Part shown: positions 50,001 through 58,719 of the stretch, piece after piece
Position numbering within the stretch: position 1 is the stretch's first letter
Layout of the letters: each line of letters starts with the position of its first letter
NCBI GenBank assembly: GCA_016713725.1
Contig: JADJOO010000009.1
Coordinates: forward strand, 124,001-188,000
Direction of reading: 5' to 3'
From: Pseudomonadota bacterium
Lineage (GTDB): Bacteria; Pseudomonadota; Gammaproteobacteria; Steroidobacterales; Steroidobacteraceae
DNA length: 64,000 bases
Position numbers and translations under genes: made by a program
The notes under the pieces: model-generated
What the model saw: the letters and a program-made list of their open reading frames with translations, nothing else
What the model was told of the DNA's origin: nothing
Database searches by the model: none

Positions 50001-50820
50001 CGCGCAGGGTGGGCATCGCCCTGGGAGCCTGCTGCGACACGCCCGCTTCGTCCTCGTCGGCGGGCGGCGCGGCGGCCGGATCGATGGCACGGCGCTGCCG
50101 CAGGATGTCCCGCCGCAAGTCGTCGGTGGCCGGGTCCGTGGCGACGTCGAGATCGCGGCGCAACGCCTCCCGGCACAACCGGTACTGCCGCAGGGCGTCG
50201 GTGTGACGCCCGACCCGGGCGAGCAGCGCCATCAGGTCGCGATGCGCCGATTCGTTGAGCGGCTCGAGCGCGACCAGTCGCTCGAGTGCACGCAGCTGGC
50301 CCTCACGGTCGTCCGCGGCACCGCACCTCGCCGCGATCCGCGTCAGCGTGTCCACCACAGTCCGTCGAAACGACCCGCGCTGCTCCTGCGCCCAGCGCTC
50401 GAAGGACATCGACCGCGCGTCGAGTCCGGCGAGCAGTTCCTCGCCCAAGTGTTCGATGGTCGCGAGCAATGCCCCGGGCGAGCCGTCCCGCACCTGCGCA
50501 TAGAACTCCGCGACGTCGCTGGTGACGGCGTCCACGTCGAGCCACACCGACTGGGTGTCGGCCCGCAACGCGTGCGCGCAGTCGTCAGGCAGCGCGCGGC
50601 GCAGGGCCGACAGCGCCTGGCGCAGACTGGATCGTGCGAGTTCGGGGTCTGCGTCCTCCCACAGCAGGGTCGCCAGGAAATCGCGCGACGACGACATCCC
50701 GGGGCGCAACGCGAGGCACCCGAGCAAGGCCCTGCATTTACGGGCCGTGACGGGCACCTCGCGCCCGTCGCGCGCGCGTACCCGGACACCACCGACCAGT
50801 TCGATCCGCAGCGCTGCCAC
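46993..50820 (-). CDS. BTAD/SARP-type regulator with degenerate cyclase, ATPase and TPR domains
   Basis: 1275-residue predicted signal-responsive transcription factor. Order: winged-helix DNA-binding domain (residues 1-95, RVRARDGREVPVTARKCRAL), BTAD helical domain (about 100-250, NESAHRDLMALLARVGRHTD), a class III nucleotidyl-cyclase-like domain (about 275-430, HVDRIGEGEVLVVFG) that lacks the usual metal-binding Asp residues, a STAND-like ATPase with Walker A RGEPGIGKSAIAAELTRA near 480 and Walker B LLLVIEDVHWAS near 605, then TPR-like helices to the end. GTG 50820 is chosen because AGGAGAG lies 6-12 bases upstream; GTG 50880 has none. Divergent from the TTC38-like gene, a likely target. BTAD regulators are mostly actinobacterial. 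Confidence 0.85.
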   Translation of the reverse strand: MAALRIELVGGVRVRARDGREVPVTARKCRALLGCLALRPGMSSSRDFLATLLWEDADPELARSSLRQALSALRRALPDDCAHALRADTQSVWLDVDAVTSDVAEFYAQVRDGSPGALLATIEHLGEELLAGLDARSMSFERWAQEQRGSFRRTVVDTLTRIAARCGAADDREGQLRALERLVALEPLNESAHRDLMALLARVGRHTDALRQYRLCREALRRDLDVATDPATDDLRRDILRQRRAIDPAAAPPADEDEAGVSQQAPRAMPTLREAVVLCVRDGGASTTRDASDPERERHRWTALETRVCTVAGRFGGHVDRIGEGEVLVVFGLAALAGNESDRAVRTAWELTAEPSTALRASEGAVACGIAAGQVLPAAVEAPFPLSGRPVAEARDIARASPPGATFVSPEVAGRLHGDIELQVSEDDAARTTLRVASIAGRAASATPHRFVGRRAELALLTTLLAEIAASRRARTVLIRGEPGIGKSAIAAELTRAATRQGIGSRTLQVLDFGQVAVERPLPALALGLLAAGTDVSTDDRAAVVTEAAARGLIAPEDALFASDLVDAVIPDEGRSRLAAMDSHSRERGRADLLRRLLQRAAEQPLLLVIEDVHWASAHEIAQLAELAVSAAASPLLVCLTSRPGDDVLAAAWRARGSGSPLTTLDLGPLAEDEARDLASSQAGLPAAAVERCLATAHGHPLYLEQLLRAAHSGQAALPGSVRGLVLARIERLAPAVQHAVHAAATLGIRFSQDALRHVLADPNYCAGTLEQAGLIAVEGDDCRFAHALIRDAVYESLLGSTRREFHRRAASWCEGRDSGLLAEHLAAADDTGAAAAYVRAATENLRAYRLERALIYAERAVECARQPQDSGDAQATLGDVQLVAGHPSEAIDAFRSSIDFATTRAARARAWLGLATSLRIVDRHDEALASLARAEQEVDPSDTRRLANLWTLRGNLHFPRGELDLCLAAHERALGFATAAGSVEEIARARGGLGDAHYQRGRLRSAHAEFRDCVALSERHGLTGLQLSYLPMLAVTQTYTGPLEVALATCNRAAAEARELGDRRAQVVALASKAAVELYRARYAESLASSTQGLALACELGARRFEAETLGLRGLAQLALREPTQALATLESAADTAREVCPTYCGPFAYAALALVLDDEGRIRSLLQEGEDLLARGCVSHNYLEFYHLGIEVALGIGDTSRVLRYAAELEAYTRDEPVAWADVVVARGRALAAAASAVPAAGEMLRDALVATHDMQWDAMLPELLLATSSRAG

Positions 50821-51000
50821 CCAACGCTCTCCTGACCGCGAGGTGCCGCACAGTACGACACCCTGGCTGGTGATTTTCACGATTTTTTCACGCCTGTCGA
50901 GACGGCGCGTTCACGGGCTGTCGCTACCTTGTATCGCACCCGGTCACCCGGACCGTACCGGACCGGACTTTCACGCAGCCATCGACCCAAGGAGATGCAC

Positions 51001-52415
51001 ATGGAAACCAAAGACCGCCGCGGCCTCGCCGTCTCGAGCCGCAACGCCACCGCCCTCGAGCACTATGAGACAGCGCTCGAATTGACCGCCTCGTACTTCG
51101 TCGACCCGTTGGCCACGATCACGGCCGCGATCGAGCACGAGCCGGCCTGCGCGATCGCGCACTGCGTGCGCGCGGCACTCGGCGTAATGTCGTCGGAGCG
51201 CGGCGCACTGCCGATGATCCGGGAGAGCATCGAGGTAATCGAGGCGCCCGCCACGCGCGCCAACGACCGCGAGCGCGCGCCGCCGCCGCCCGCGCCTGGC
51301 TCGAGGGCGACTTTGCCCGCAGCGTGCAGTTGTACGGCGAGATCGCCGTCGAGCATCCCCGTGACCTGCTCGCCGTGCAGACGGCGCACATCGGCGATTT
51401 CGCCCTCGGGCAGTCGACGTTACTGCGCGACCGGATGGCGCAGGTGCTGCCGCACTGGAACGACGACGTGCCCGGCTACGGCTACGTGCTCGGCATGCAC
51501 GCATTCGGACTGGAGGAGACCGGGCTCTATGCCCGGGCCGAGGACACGGGCCGGCGCGCGCTCGAACTGAACCGTCGCGACCCGTGGGCGGTGCACGCTG
51601 TCGCGCACGTGATGGAGATGCAGGGCCGCATCGGCGATGGCATCGAGTGGCTCACGTCGCGCGCACCCGACTGGTCGATCGACAACGGCCTCGCGTTCCA
51701 CAACTGGTGGCACCTCGCGCTGCACCACCTCGAATTCGGCGAGCATGCGCGCGTGCTGGAGATCTACGACACACGCATCCGCCCGGCACCGACCTCGGTC
51801 GCGCTCGAGATGGTCGACGCCTCCGCGATGCTCTGGCGCCTGTCGCTGCGTGGCGTCGACGTGGGCACGCGCTGGCAGGCGCTCGCCGCGGCGTGGGCGC
51901 CCCTCGCCGACGACGGCTACTACGCGTTCAACGACGTGCACGCGATGTTCGCACTCGTCGGAGCGGGCGACTGGGCCGGTGTCGAGCGCGTGACTGGCAG
52001 CCTGCAGCGCGCCGCGCAGGAAACAGGCACCAACGGCATGATGTCGCGGGACGTCGGCCTGCCGCTCGCGCGGGCCATCGCGGCGTTCGGTCGCGGCCAG
52101 TACGCCGAGGCGATGAACACGCTGCTGCCGGTGCGCGCGAGCGTCCATCGGTTCGGCGGCAGCCATGCGCAGCGCGATGTAGTGCAACTGACGCTGCTCG
52201 AAGCGGCGCTGCGTGCCGGCAAGGCAGCGCAGGCACGCGCGCTGGCGGCCGAGCGCACGGACCTGAAGCGCACGAGTCCGCTTAACTGGCGGCTCACGGC
52301 GCGGGCGCTCGAGTCACAAGGCAGGGCAGACGACGCGAAGCGGGCCCGCGACACCGCGGACCTGCATGCAGCGGCCCAGCGGACGCCACGGACTGCAACC
52401 CGCGAGGCCGCGTGA
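51001..52415 (+). CDS. TTC38-like tetratricopeptide protein (frameshifted near 51280)
   Basis: About 471 residues, soluble, helical. The family look is in ATALEHYETALELTASYFVD, HPRDLLAVQTAHIGDFALGQ, GYGYVLGMHAFGLEETGLYA, AVHAVAHVMEMQGRIGDGIE and GLAFHNWWHLALHHLEFGEH, as in TTC38 and its bacterial relatives of unknown function. The frame breaks in a GCC repeat at about 51276-51295; one added base gives AAAARAWLEGDFARSVQLYG. AAGGAG is 8 bases before ATG 51001. It is divergent from the BTAD regulator across 180 bases. Confidence 0.82.
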
Positions 52416-52504
52416 CCCGGGTGTCCATGGACGCATCGACCGGGCCGGTGCGGTATGTTGCGCACCTGAGGGCGAATCGGCCGCCGTCGTGAGTGGAGCA
52501 AACC

Positions 52505-55258
52505 TTGGATTTCGACAACGAGTCGGACCGCCTGCTGCGCGACGACATCCGCCTGCTCGGCCGCTTGCTCGGCGATACGGTTCGCGACCAGGAAGGCAGC
52601 CCATCGTTCGACGTGGTGGAGCGCGTGCGCCAGAGCGCCATCTCGTTCCACCGCGACGAGAACGTCGCGGCCCGGCGTGAACTCGAACGAATCCTCGACG
52701 GGCTCAGCCGCGAGCAGACGATGATCGTGGCGCGTGCGTTCAGCTATTTCTCGCACCTGGCCAACCTCGCGGAAGACCTCCACAACAGCCGCCGCAAGCG
52801 GCAGTCCGACATCAATGGCGAACCGCCGGCGGACGGCAGCCTGGCGCGGGCGCTCGATCGCGTCGAGGCCGCCGGGGTCTCGCTGGAGTCGCTGGCGGGA
52901 TTCTTCCGCGACGGCGTGGTCGTGCCGGTGCTGACGGCGCACCCGACGGAAGTCCAGCGCAAGAGCGTGCGCGACCTGGAGATGCAGCTCGAGCAACTGC
53001 TGCAGGCACGCGAACGCACCCGCCTGACGCCGCAGGAGCAGGCCGCCAACGACGAATCGATCCGCGGTGCGGTGCTCGCGCTCTGGCAGACCCGCATGCT
53101 GCGGCTCGAGAAGCTCGACGTGATCGACGAAGTGGCCAACGGCCTGTCGTTCTTCGAGCAGACATTCCTGCCCGAAGTGCCCCTGCTCTACGGCGCGCTC
53201 GAGGACGAGCTGCAGCGCCGCCACCCCGGCGCGGCGCTGCCCGAACTGCCCTCTTTCCTGCGGATCGGGTCGTGGATCGGCGGCGATCGCGACGGCAACC
53301 CGTTCGTGACGGCGGACGTGCTCGAGCGCACCCTGCGCATGCAGTCGTCGCGGGTGTTCGAGCACTACCTCGAGCAGCTGCACACGCTCGGGGCGGAGCT
53401 CTCGTTGACGACGCTCGTCGCCGATGTCTCCGCGGAGCTGAATGCGCTGGCCGACCGCTCGCCGGACAAGAGCCCGCATCGCCGTGACGAACCGTACCGA
53501 CGCGCGCTCACCGGACTGTACGCGCGCATGACCGCGACGGCGCACGACCTCGACATGCACGAACCGTTGCGGCACGCGATCGGCGCGGCCCCGCCGTATG
53601 CCGCGGCAGCCGAATTCGCGGCCGACCTCGAGATCATCCGGCGCTCGCTCGATGCGCACGATTCCGCCCTGCTCGCCCGCGGCCGGCGGCGACGCCTGCG
53701 GCGGGCCGTCGACGTGTTCGGCTTCCACCTTGCAGCGGTGGACCTGCGCCAGAACTCGGACGTGCACCAGCGCGTGGTCGACGAACTGTTCGAGGCCGCA
53801 CGGCCTGGCATCGGCTATTCGTCGCTCGACGAGTCCGGGCGAGTGCGCGTCCTGGTGGAGGAACTCGCGACACCGCGACTGCTGAGCTCGCCGTACGTCG
53901 ACTATTGCGCCGAAACCCGCAGCGAACTCGCGATCCTGCAGACGGCCGCGCAGATGCACGAGCGCTACGGCGCAGCGTGCATTCCCAACTACGTGATCTC
54001 GAAGTGCGACGGCGTGTCCGACGTGCTCGAAGTCGTGCTGCTGCTGCGCGAGGTCGGCCTGTACCGCGCGACGGACGCGCAACTCGGCTGCAACGTGATT
54101 CCGTTGTTCGAGACGATCGCCGACCTGCGCAACGCGGCCGCCGCGATGGATGCGTTGCTGGCGATTCCGGTGTACGCGCGCATGCTGGCCGCGCGTGGCA
54201 TGGCGCAGGAAGTGATGCTCGGGTACTCCGACAGCAACAAGGACGGCGGGTACCTGACGTCCCGCTGGGAGCTGTTCAAGGCGCAGACCGAACTCGTCGC
54301 GACGTTCCGCAGGCACGGCGTCCGCATGCGGCTGTTCCACGGTCGCGGCGGTTCGGTCGGCCGCGGTGGCGGTCCAACGTACGAGGCGATCCTGGCGCAG
54401 CCCGGCGGCACCGTGCAGGGGCAGATCCGCGTCACCGAGCAGGGCGAAGTCATCGGCGCCAAGTACTCGAATGCCGAGGTCGGGCGGCGCAACCTGGAAG
54501 TTCTCGCCGCAGCGACGCTCGAGGCCACGTTGCTGGGCGGCGCCGGCCGTGCGCCCGAATCGCGGTACCTCGACGCGCTGGAAAAGCTGTCGGGCAGCGC
54601 CTACGGGGCCTATCGGCACCTCGTCTACGAGACGCCCGGTTTCGAGGACTACTTCTGGGAGTCGACAGTCATCAGCGAGATCGCCGAACTCAACATCGGC
54701 AGCCGCCCGGCCTCGCGCAACCCGTCACGGTCGATCGAGACGCTGCGCGCGATCCCCTGGGTGTTCTCGTGGGCACAGTGCCGGCTGATGCTGCCGGGCT
54801 GGTACGGCTTCGGCTCGGCGGTCGACGCGTGGCTGCTCGAGCACGGCGACGCTGGCCTCGAGCTGCTGCAGGAGATGCACCGCGAGTGGCCGTTCTTTGC
54901 ATCGGTGCTGTCGAACATGGAGATGGTGCTGTCGAAGGTGGACATCGCGATCGCGTCGCGGTATGCCGACCTCGTCACCGATCCCGGGTTGCGCGCGACG
55001 ATCTTCAGCCGCATCCGGGCGGAGCTCGAGTCGACGCTGTCCGCACTGCTCCGCATCATGGGCACCGACGAGTTGCTCGCGGGCAATCCACAGCTGGCCC
55101 GCTCCATCAAGTACCGGTTTCCGTACCTCGACCCGCTCAACCACATCCAGGTCGAACTGCTGCGCCGCTATCGCGCCGGGGACAGGGACGAACGCAGCCG
55201 GCGCGGCATCCACCTGACCATCAATGGCATCGCGGCGGGGCTGCGCAACAGCGGTTGA
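52505..55258 (+). CDS. ppc: phosphoenolpyruvate carboxylase
   Basis: Makes oxaloacetate from PEP and bicarbonate, refilling the citrate cycle; it uses the product of the ppsA enzyme encoded earlier in the window. The catalytic His 146 is in VPVLTAHPTEVQRKS; GSWIGGDRDGNPFV, MLGYSDSNKDGGYLTS and LFHGRGGSVGRGGGPTY are the signature blocks; the C-terminus LTINGIAAGLRNSG is close to the usual RNTG. 917 residues from TTG 52505, chosen for GGAG 7 bases upstream; GTG 52493 would add four residues. Confidence 0.97.
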   Translation: MDFDNESDRLLRDDIRLLGRLLGDTVRDQEGSPSFDVVERVRQSAISFHRDENVAARRELERILDGLSREQTMIVARAFSYFSHLANLAEDLHNSRRKRQSDINGEPPADGSLARALDRVEAAGVSLESLAGFFRDGVVVPVLTAHPTEVQRKSVRDLEMQLEQLLQARERTRLTPQEQAANDESIRGAVLALWQTRMLRLEKLDVIDEVANGLSFFEQTFLPEVPLLYGALEDELQRRHPGAALPELPSFLRIGSWIGGDRDGNPFVTADVLERTLRMQSSRVFEHYLEQLHTLGAELSLTTLVADVSAELNALADRSPDKSPHRRDEPYRRALTGLYARMTATAHDLDMHEPLRHAIGAAPPYAAAAEFAADLEIIRRSLDAHDSALLARGRRRRLRRAVDVFGFHLAAVDLRQNSDVHQRVVDELFEAARPGIGYSSLDESGRVRVLVEELATPRLLSSPYVDYCAETRSELAILQTAAQMHERYGAACIPNYVISKCDGVSDVLEVVLLLREVGLYRATDAQLGCNVIPLFETIADLRNAAAAMDALLAIPVYARMLAARGMAQEVMLGYSDSNKDGGYLTSRWELFKAQTELVATFRRHGVRMRLFHGRGGSVGRGGGPTYEAILAQPGGTVQGQIRVTEQGEVIGAKYSNAEVGRRNLEVLAAATLEATLLGGAGRAPESRYLDALEKLSGSAYGAYRHLVYETPGFEDYFWESTVISEIAELNIGSRPASRNPSRSIETLRAIPWVFSWAQCRLMLPGWYGFGSAVDAWLLEHGDAGLELLQEMHREWPFFASVLSNMEMVLSKVDIAIASRYADLVTDPGLRATIFSRIRAELESTLSALLRIMGTDELLAGNPQLARSIKYRFPYLDPLNHIQVELLRRYRAGDRDERSRRGIHLTINGIAAGLRNSG

Positions 55259-55334
55259 CCCTGCGCGACTGGACCTCGAGTCGGACGTGGCCCTAGTATC
55301 GGCAGCAGAACAACCTACCGGGGGGGGAATTAAC

Positions 55335-55769
55335 ATGAACGAGTGGAACACCAGAGTCCCGCGCCACCTGTGGATCGTGGGCGCACTGTCGTTGCTGTGG
55401 AATGCCGTGGGCGCGTTCGACTACTCCGCCTCGCAGTTGCGCCTCGACTTCTACATGAGCCAGTTCACGCCGGATCAGCTCGCGTATTTCTATGCATTCC
55501 CCGCATGGGCCGTCGCCGCCTGGGCGATCGCGGTCTGGGGCGCGTTGCTCGGCTCGCTGTGCCTGTTGTTGCGCAAGGCCTGGGCCGTCTGGCTGTTCGG
55601 CGCTTCCATCGTCGGCATGGTGCTCACCGCGATCTACAGCTACGTGCTGACGGATGGCTTAGCCCTGATGGGAACCGGTGGCCTGGTGTTCACCGGTGTC
55701 ATCTGGCTGATTGCCTTCAGCCTGTTTTTCTACGCGCGCGCCATGGCACGGCGTGGCGTGCTGCGCTGA
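55335..55769 (+). CDS. four-helix membrane protein of unknown function
   Basis: 144 residues with hydrophobic segments near 12-30, 55-78, 83-105 and 113-137 (WIVGALSLLWNAVGAFDY, AVAAWAIAVWGALLGSLCLL, AVWLFGASIVGMVLTAIYSY, LVFTGVIWLIAFSLFFYARA). The words VPRHLWIVGALSLLWNAVGA and FTPDQLAYFYAFPAWAVAAW recur in uncharacterised proteins of many Proteobacteria. ATG 55335 is preceded by a run of nine G (55319-55327), which stands where the Shine-Dalgarno should be. Confidence 0.8.
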   Translation: MNEWNTRVPRHLWIVGALSLLWNAVGAFDYSASQLRLDFYMSQFTPDQLAYFYAFPAWAVAAWAIAVWGALLGSLCLLLRKAWAVWLFGASIVGMVLTAIYSYVLTDGLALMGTGGLVFTGVIWLIAFSLFFYARAMARRGVLR

Positions 55770-55820
55770 CGATCGCTCCAGGCCGCGCCTGACCGATTCA
55801 ATTCCGGACCAAGGCGCCGG

Positions 55821-56204
55821 TTACTTCGCCGCGTCAATCATTCGAGTGACTGCCGACTCGACCTCCTCGGCCACGCGCTTCAGTTCCAGTGAGTCCGACA
55901 GGCTCGCAAGCATGGCCGTAGGTTTCACCATGCCGATGCGGGTCTGGCCACCGTCCTCGTAGACCGAGACGCGACACGGCAGCGCGACGTTCATGCCCAT
56001 GTCCGCTGCCAGCACGCGCGCCGCTTGCTTTGGATTGCAGATGTCGAGAATCCGGCACTCCTGTGGCAATTCAACACCCTTGCCGGCCAGGGTCTGCTGC
56101 AGGTCGTACTGGTGAAGGACCCCGAATCCATTCTCGCGCACGGCCGTTTCGAGATCCGCCACGGCCTGGTCGACGCTCTTGTTGCTGGTGACGACGTATC
56201 GCAT
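55821..56204 (-). CDS. DUF302 family protein
   Basis: 127 residues, cytoplasmic. RYVVTSNKSVDQAVADLETA, GFGVLHQYDLQQTLAGKGVE, ILDICNPKQAARVLAADMGM and LPCRVSVYEDGGQTRIGMVK are typical of DUF302, small alpha/beta proteins sometimes found with redox or sulfur genes; role unknown. AAGGAG is 7 bases before ATG 56204. Divergent from the BON lipoprotein. Confidence 0.9.
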   Translation of the reverse strand: MRYVVTSNKSVDQAVADLETAVRENGFGVLHQYDLQQTLAGKGVELPQECRILDICNPKQAARVLAADMGMNVALPCRVSVYEDGGQTRIGMVKPTAMLASLSDSLELKRVAEEVESAVTRMIDAAK

Positions 56205-56341
56205 GGCGCGCTCCTTTTGCAGAACATCAGCCAATCATCCGCCAATGCGTGGCGTTGGCCATCGACGATTTCGTATGTGCGGAGTCGTACAGATGGCGCG
56301 GGCCATAAGCGCCAGAATCGACACGACATCAGGAGAACATC

Positions 56342-56893
56342 ATGAAACTTGGATTCTTAAAGCTCACCGCAATCGTGGGCGTGCTGGCTGTGGCCAGCGC
56401 CTGCTCCGCAACGCGAACTCAGCAGTCGGCCGGAGAGGTCATCGACGACAGCGTGCTGACCTCCAAGGTGAAGGTCGCCCTGATCAACGATCCGACCACC
56501 AAGGCCGGCCAGATCAACGTCGAAACCTATCGCGGCGTCGTGCAGCTCGGCGGCTTCGTCGACAACACCCAGCAGAAAGAGCAGGCCACCAAGGTGGCGC
56601 GCTCGGTCACGGGCGTCAAGGAAGTTCGCAACGACCTGCGCATAGCCGCGAAACCGGACTCAACCGCCGGGCAGGTTATCGACGACAGCGTGGTGACGAC
56701 CTCGGTGAAGGCGAAGCTGGCGGAAGATTCAACGACCAAGGCGCACCAGATCAACGTGGGAACGGACCAGGGCGTGGTGCAGCTGACCGGGTTCGTCGAT
56801 TCGACGGCCATGAAGACCCGGGCCGGCGAACTCGCGCGCTCCGTTGACGGCGTCAAGGAAGTGCGCAACGACCTCGAGATCAGGCAGAAGTAA
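56342..56893 (+). CDS. two-BON-domain lipoprotein (OsmY-like)
   Basis: 183 residues. Signal sequence with lipobox-like VASAC, then two BON domains (about residues 33-100 and 112-180) that are clear duplicates: GEVIDDSVLTSKVKVALIND versus GQVIDDSVVTTSVKAKLAED, and GVVQLGGFVDNTQQKEQATK versus GVVQLTGFVDSTAMKTRAGE. BON proteins of the periplasm bind membranes and rise under osmotic or envelope stress. AGGAG lies 7 bases before ATG 56342. It converges on the patatin gene with a 14-base overlap. Confidence 0.92.
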   Translation: MKLGFLKLTAIVGVLAVASACSATRTQQSAGEVIDDSVLTSKVKVALINDPTTKAGQINVETYRGVVQLGGFVDNTQQKEQATKVARSVTGVKEVRNDLRIAAKPDSTAGQVIDDSVVTTSVKAKLAEDSTTKAHQINVGTDQGVVQLTGFVDSTAMKTRAGELARSVDGVKEVRNDLEIRQK

Positions 56894-58109
56894 TGCCACA
56901 GCGGCCGCGGGTCGCGTGGGCGCCTGCACCCGGCCTCACGCCGGGTTCCAGGAACGCGGCTACCTCATCGCGGCGCGCCATCGTGTCGGCATACCCGAGA
57001 GCGATCAGCTCGCGGGTATAGCCCGACTCGAACAGCAGGTAACTGAGCAGTTGCGATCCGTCAGCGTCGGCGGCGCCGCTGATGCGAAGCAGCGCGCGCA
57101 CCGTCCGCGGCATCTGGCGGGCGTGCCTGGCCGCGATGGCGCCGAGGTCCGCGCGAGGCACGAGAACCAGCGAGTCGATTCGACGCAGGCCCTCGGGGTC
57201 AGGCACGGAGGACTGTGCCACCAGCCGGTTCACCCGCTCCAGTTGTGCGACACCGGCATGCAGCGAGTCCATGAAGAGCGTGTCCAGCATGAAGCCGAAC
57301 AGATGCCCGAAGCTCGGCGTCGCGGTTGCGTCCCGGCGCCGCGGTGCCAACTTGTGGTCGTGCCGCACGCCCACGATGAACAGCCGGTCGGCGCCGAGGC
57401 GGATCGCCGGGCTCAACGGCGCCACCTGGCGCATGGCACCGTCGCCGAAATACTCGTCGTGCATGCGCACCGGTGGAAACAGGAACGGCACGGCGCTGCT
57501 CGCCATCAGGTGAGTGATCCCGAGTTCTGCCCACACGCCCCGCGGCCAGGGCAAAGCGTGGCCCGCCGGAGGCACGCGACTCTCGTAAAAGGCGAACGAC
57601 CGGGCACTGCTGTAGCCGGCCGCCGAGATGGCGAGCGCATCGATGTGCCCCGTCGCCAACGCCGCGCGCAGGCGGCTGAAGTCTATCCGACGCTCGAGCA
57701 ACCGCCGCAGTGGCTCGTTATCGAACATCGAGTCCGGAGGCGAAGCCAGCCGTCCGACGGACAACAGGGCCGCCATCCACCGGACACCGGCGCGCAGCAT
57801 GTTCGGCGCGTCCGTGCGGAACACCTGGTCCACGTGGAAGTTGCGCCAGACGCGTTCCAGCGTCACCGCGCCAGTGCGGAAATGCGCGGCGTAGGTCGCG
57901 ATGTTGGCAGCCACGATCGCGCCGGCCGAGGTTCCGGTGATCACGTGAAATGGCGTCGGTGCATCGCGCGGCAGGAGGTCAGCCACCGCTCGCATGACGC
58001 CCACCTGGTAGGCGGAGCGTGCGCCGCCACCGGTCAGTACGAGTCCCGTGCATCCCCGTGAGGGTGGTGCCGGGAACCCGGAAGCAACTGACAACGCGTC
58101 GACGTTCAC
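56880..58109 (-). CDS. patatin-like phospholipase
   Basis: 409-residue serine lipid hydrolase with Ser-Asp dyad. GLVLTGGGARSAYQVGVMRA is the oxyanion loop, FHVITGTSAGAIVAANIATY the nucleophile elbow (GTSAG) and EYFGDGAMRQVAPLSPAI the Asp (DGA). Start is uncertain: GTG 58109 (VNVDALSVASGF) leaves about 20 residues before the patatin fold; the frame is open to 58385. No signal peptide is evident. Substrate probably phospholipid or neutral lipid. Confidence 0.87.
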   Translation of the reverse strand: MNVDALSVASGFPAPPSRGCTGLVLTGGGARSAYQVGVMRAVADLLPRDAPTPFHVITGTSAGAIVAANIATYAAHFRTGAVTLERVWRNFHVDQVFRTDAPNMLRAGVRWMAALLSVGRLASPPDSMFDNEPLRRLLERRIDFSRLRAALATGHIDALAISAAGYSSARSFAFYESRVPPAGHALPWPRGVWAELGITHLMASSAVPFLFPPVRMHDEYFGDGAMRQVAPLSPAIRLGADRLFIVGVRHDHKLAPRRRDATATPSFGHLFGFMLDTLFMDSLHAGVAQLERVNRLVAQSSVPDPEGLRRIDSLVLVPRADLGAIAARHARQMPRTVRALLRISGAADADGSQLLSYLLFESGYTRELIALGYADTMARRDEVAAFLEPGVRPGAGAHATRGRCGITSA

Positions 58110-58282
58110 TCGCCCATGGTGAAAGACTCCGGGCAACTGGACCGTCGACCACGTCTCAGTCCTGAGCGGGTTGCGAACTGGACGCGCCCCTCGCTGTGTC
58201 CTCCACCGCACGGACAATTGCGAAACGGTCCCCGAAACTGTGCCGGTCTCGATTGGCAGGTTCACCAGCATTGGAGGCCAGG

Positions 58283-58666
58283 ATGACCAGCACCAACCCG
58301 GAACGCGAACAGACCATGGCTGCAAGCCCGATTTCCACCCCGGCTCCGCCCGGCATGCATCTCGGCACGCATAAGGAGATCGCAAAACTGATCGATCCCA
58401 CGGCCGAGGAAGCTTACTGGCGCGAGAATTACGAGAGCCGGCCCTACGTCACCGGCGGGACAGCTTTCAACGAGTACCGTACCGCCTATCGCTACGGCAT
58501 CGATGCGTACGCGATGCACGAAGGTCGCTCGTTCGAACAGGCAGAGCCCGAACTGGTGTCCGGCTGGGACCTCGCCAAGGGCTTGTCCAGCCTGACGTGG
58601 GACGACGCCAGGCACGCGACCCGAGACGCGTGGCAGCATGTCAGCGACTCCGTTGAGCACGCCTGA
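58283..58666 (+). CDS. small acidic stress-type protein, unknown
   Basis: 127 residues, soluble. Text such as AEEAYWRENYESRPYVTGG, YRTAYRYGIDAYAMHEGRSF and LSSLTWDDARHATRDAWQHV recurs in uncharacterised proteins that often sit near BON or DUF4398-type genes, as here. Ribosome site GGAGG 6 bases before ATG 58283. Function not known. Confidence 0.8.
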   Translation: MTSTNPEREQTMAASPISTPAPPGMHLGTHKEIAKLIDPTAEEAYWRENYESRPYVTGGTAFNEYRTAYRYGIDAYAMHEGRSFEQAEPELVSGWDLAKGLSSLTWDDARHATRDAWQHVSDSVEHA

Positions 58667-58719
58667 GGAATCCGCACGTCAGGTATCCTAGTGGCCTCCC
58701 GCAGGAGGCATCGCAGGAC

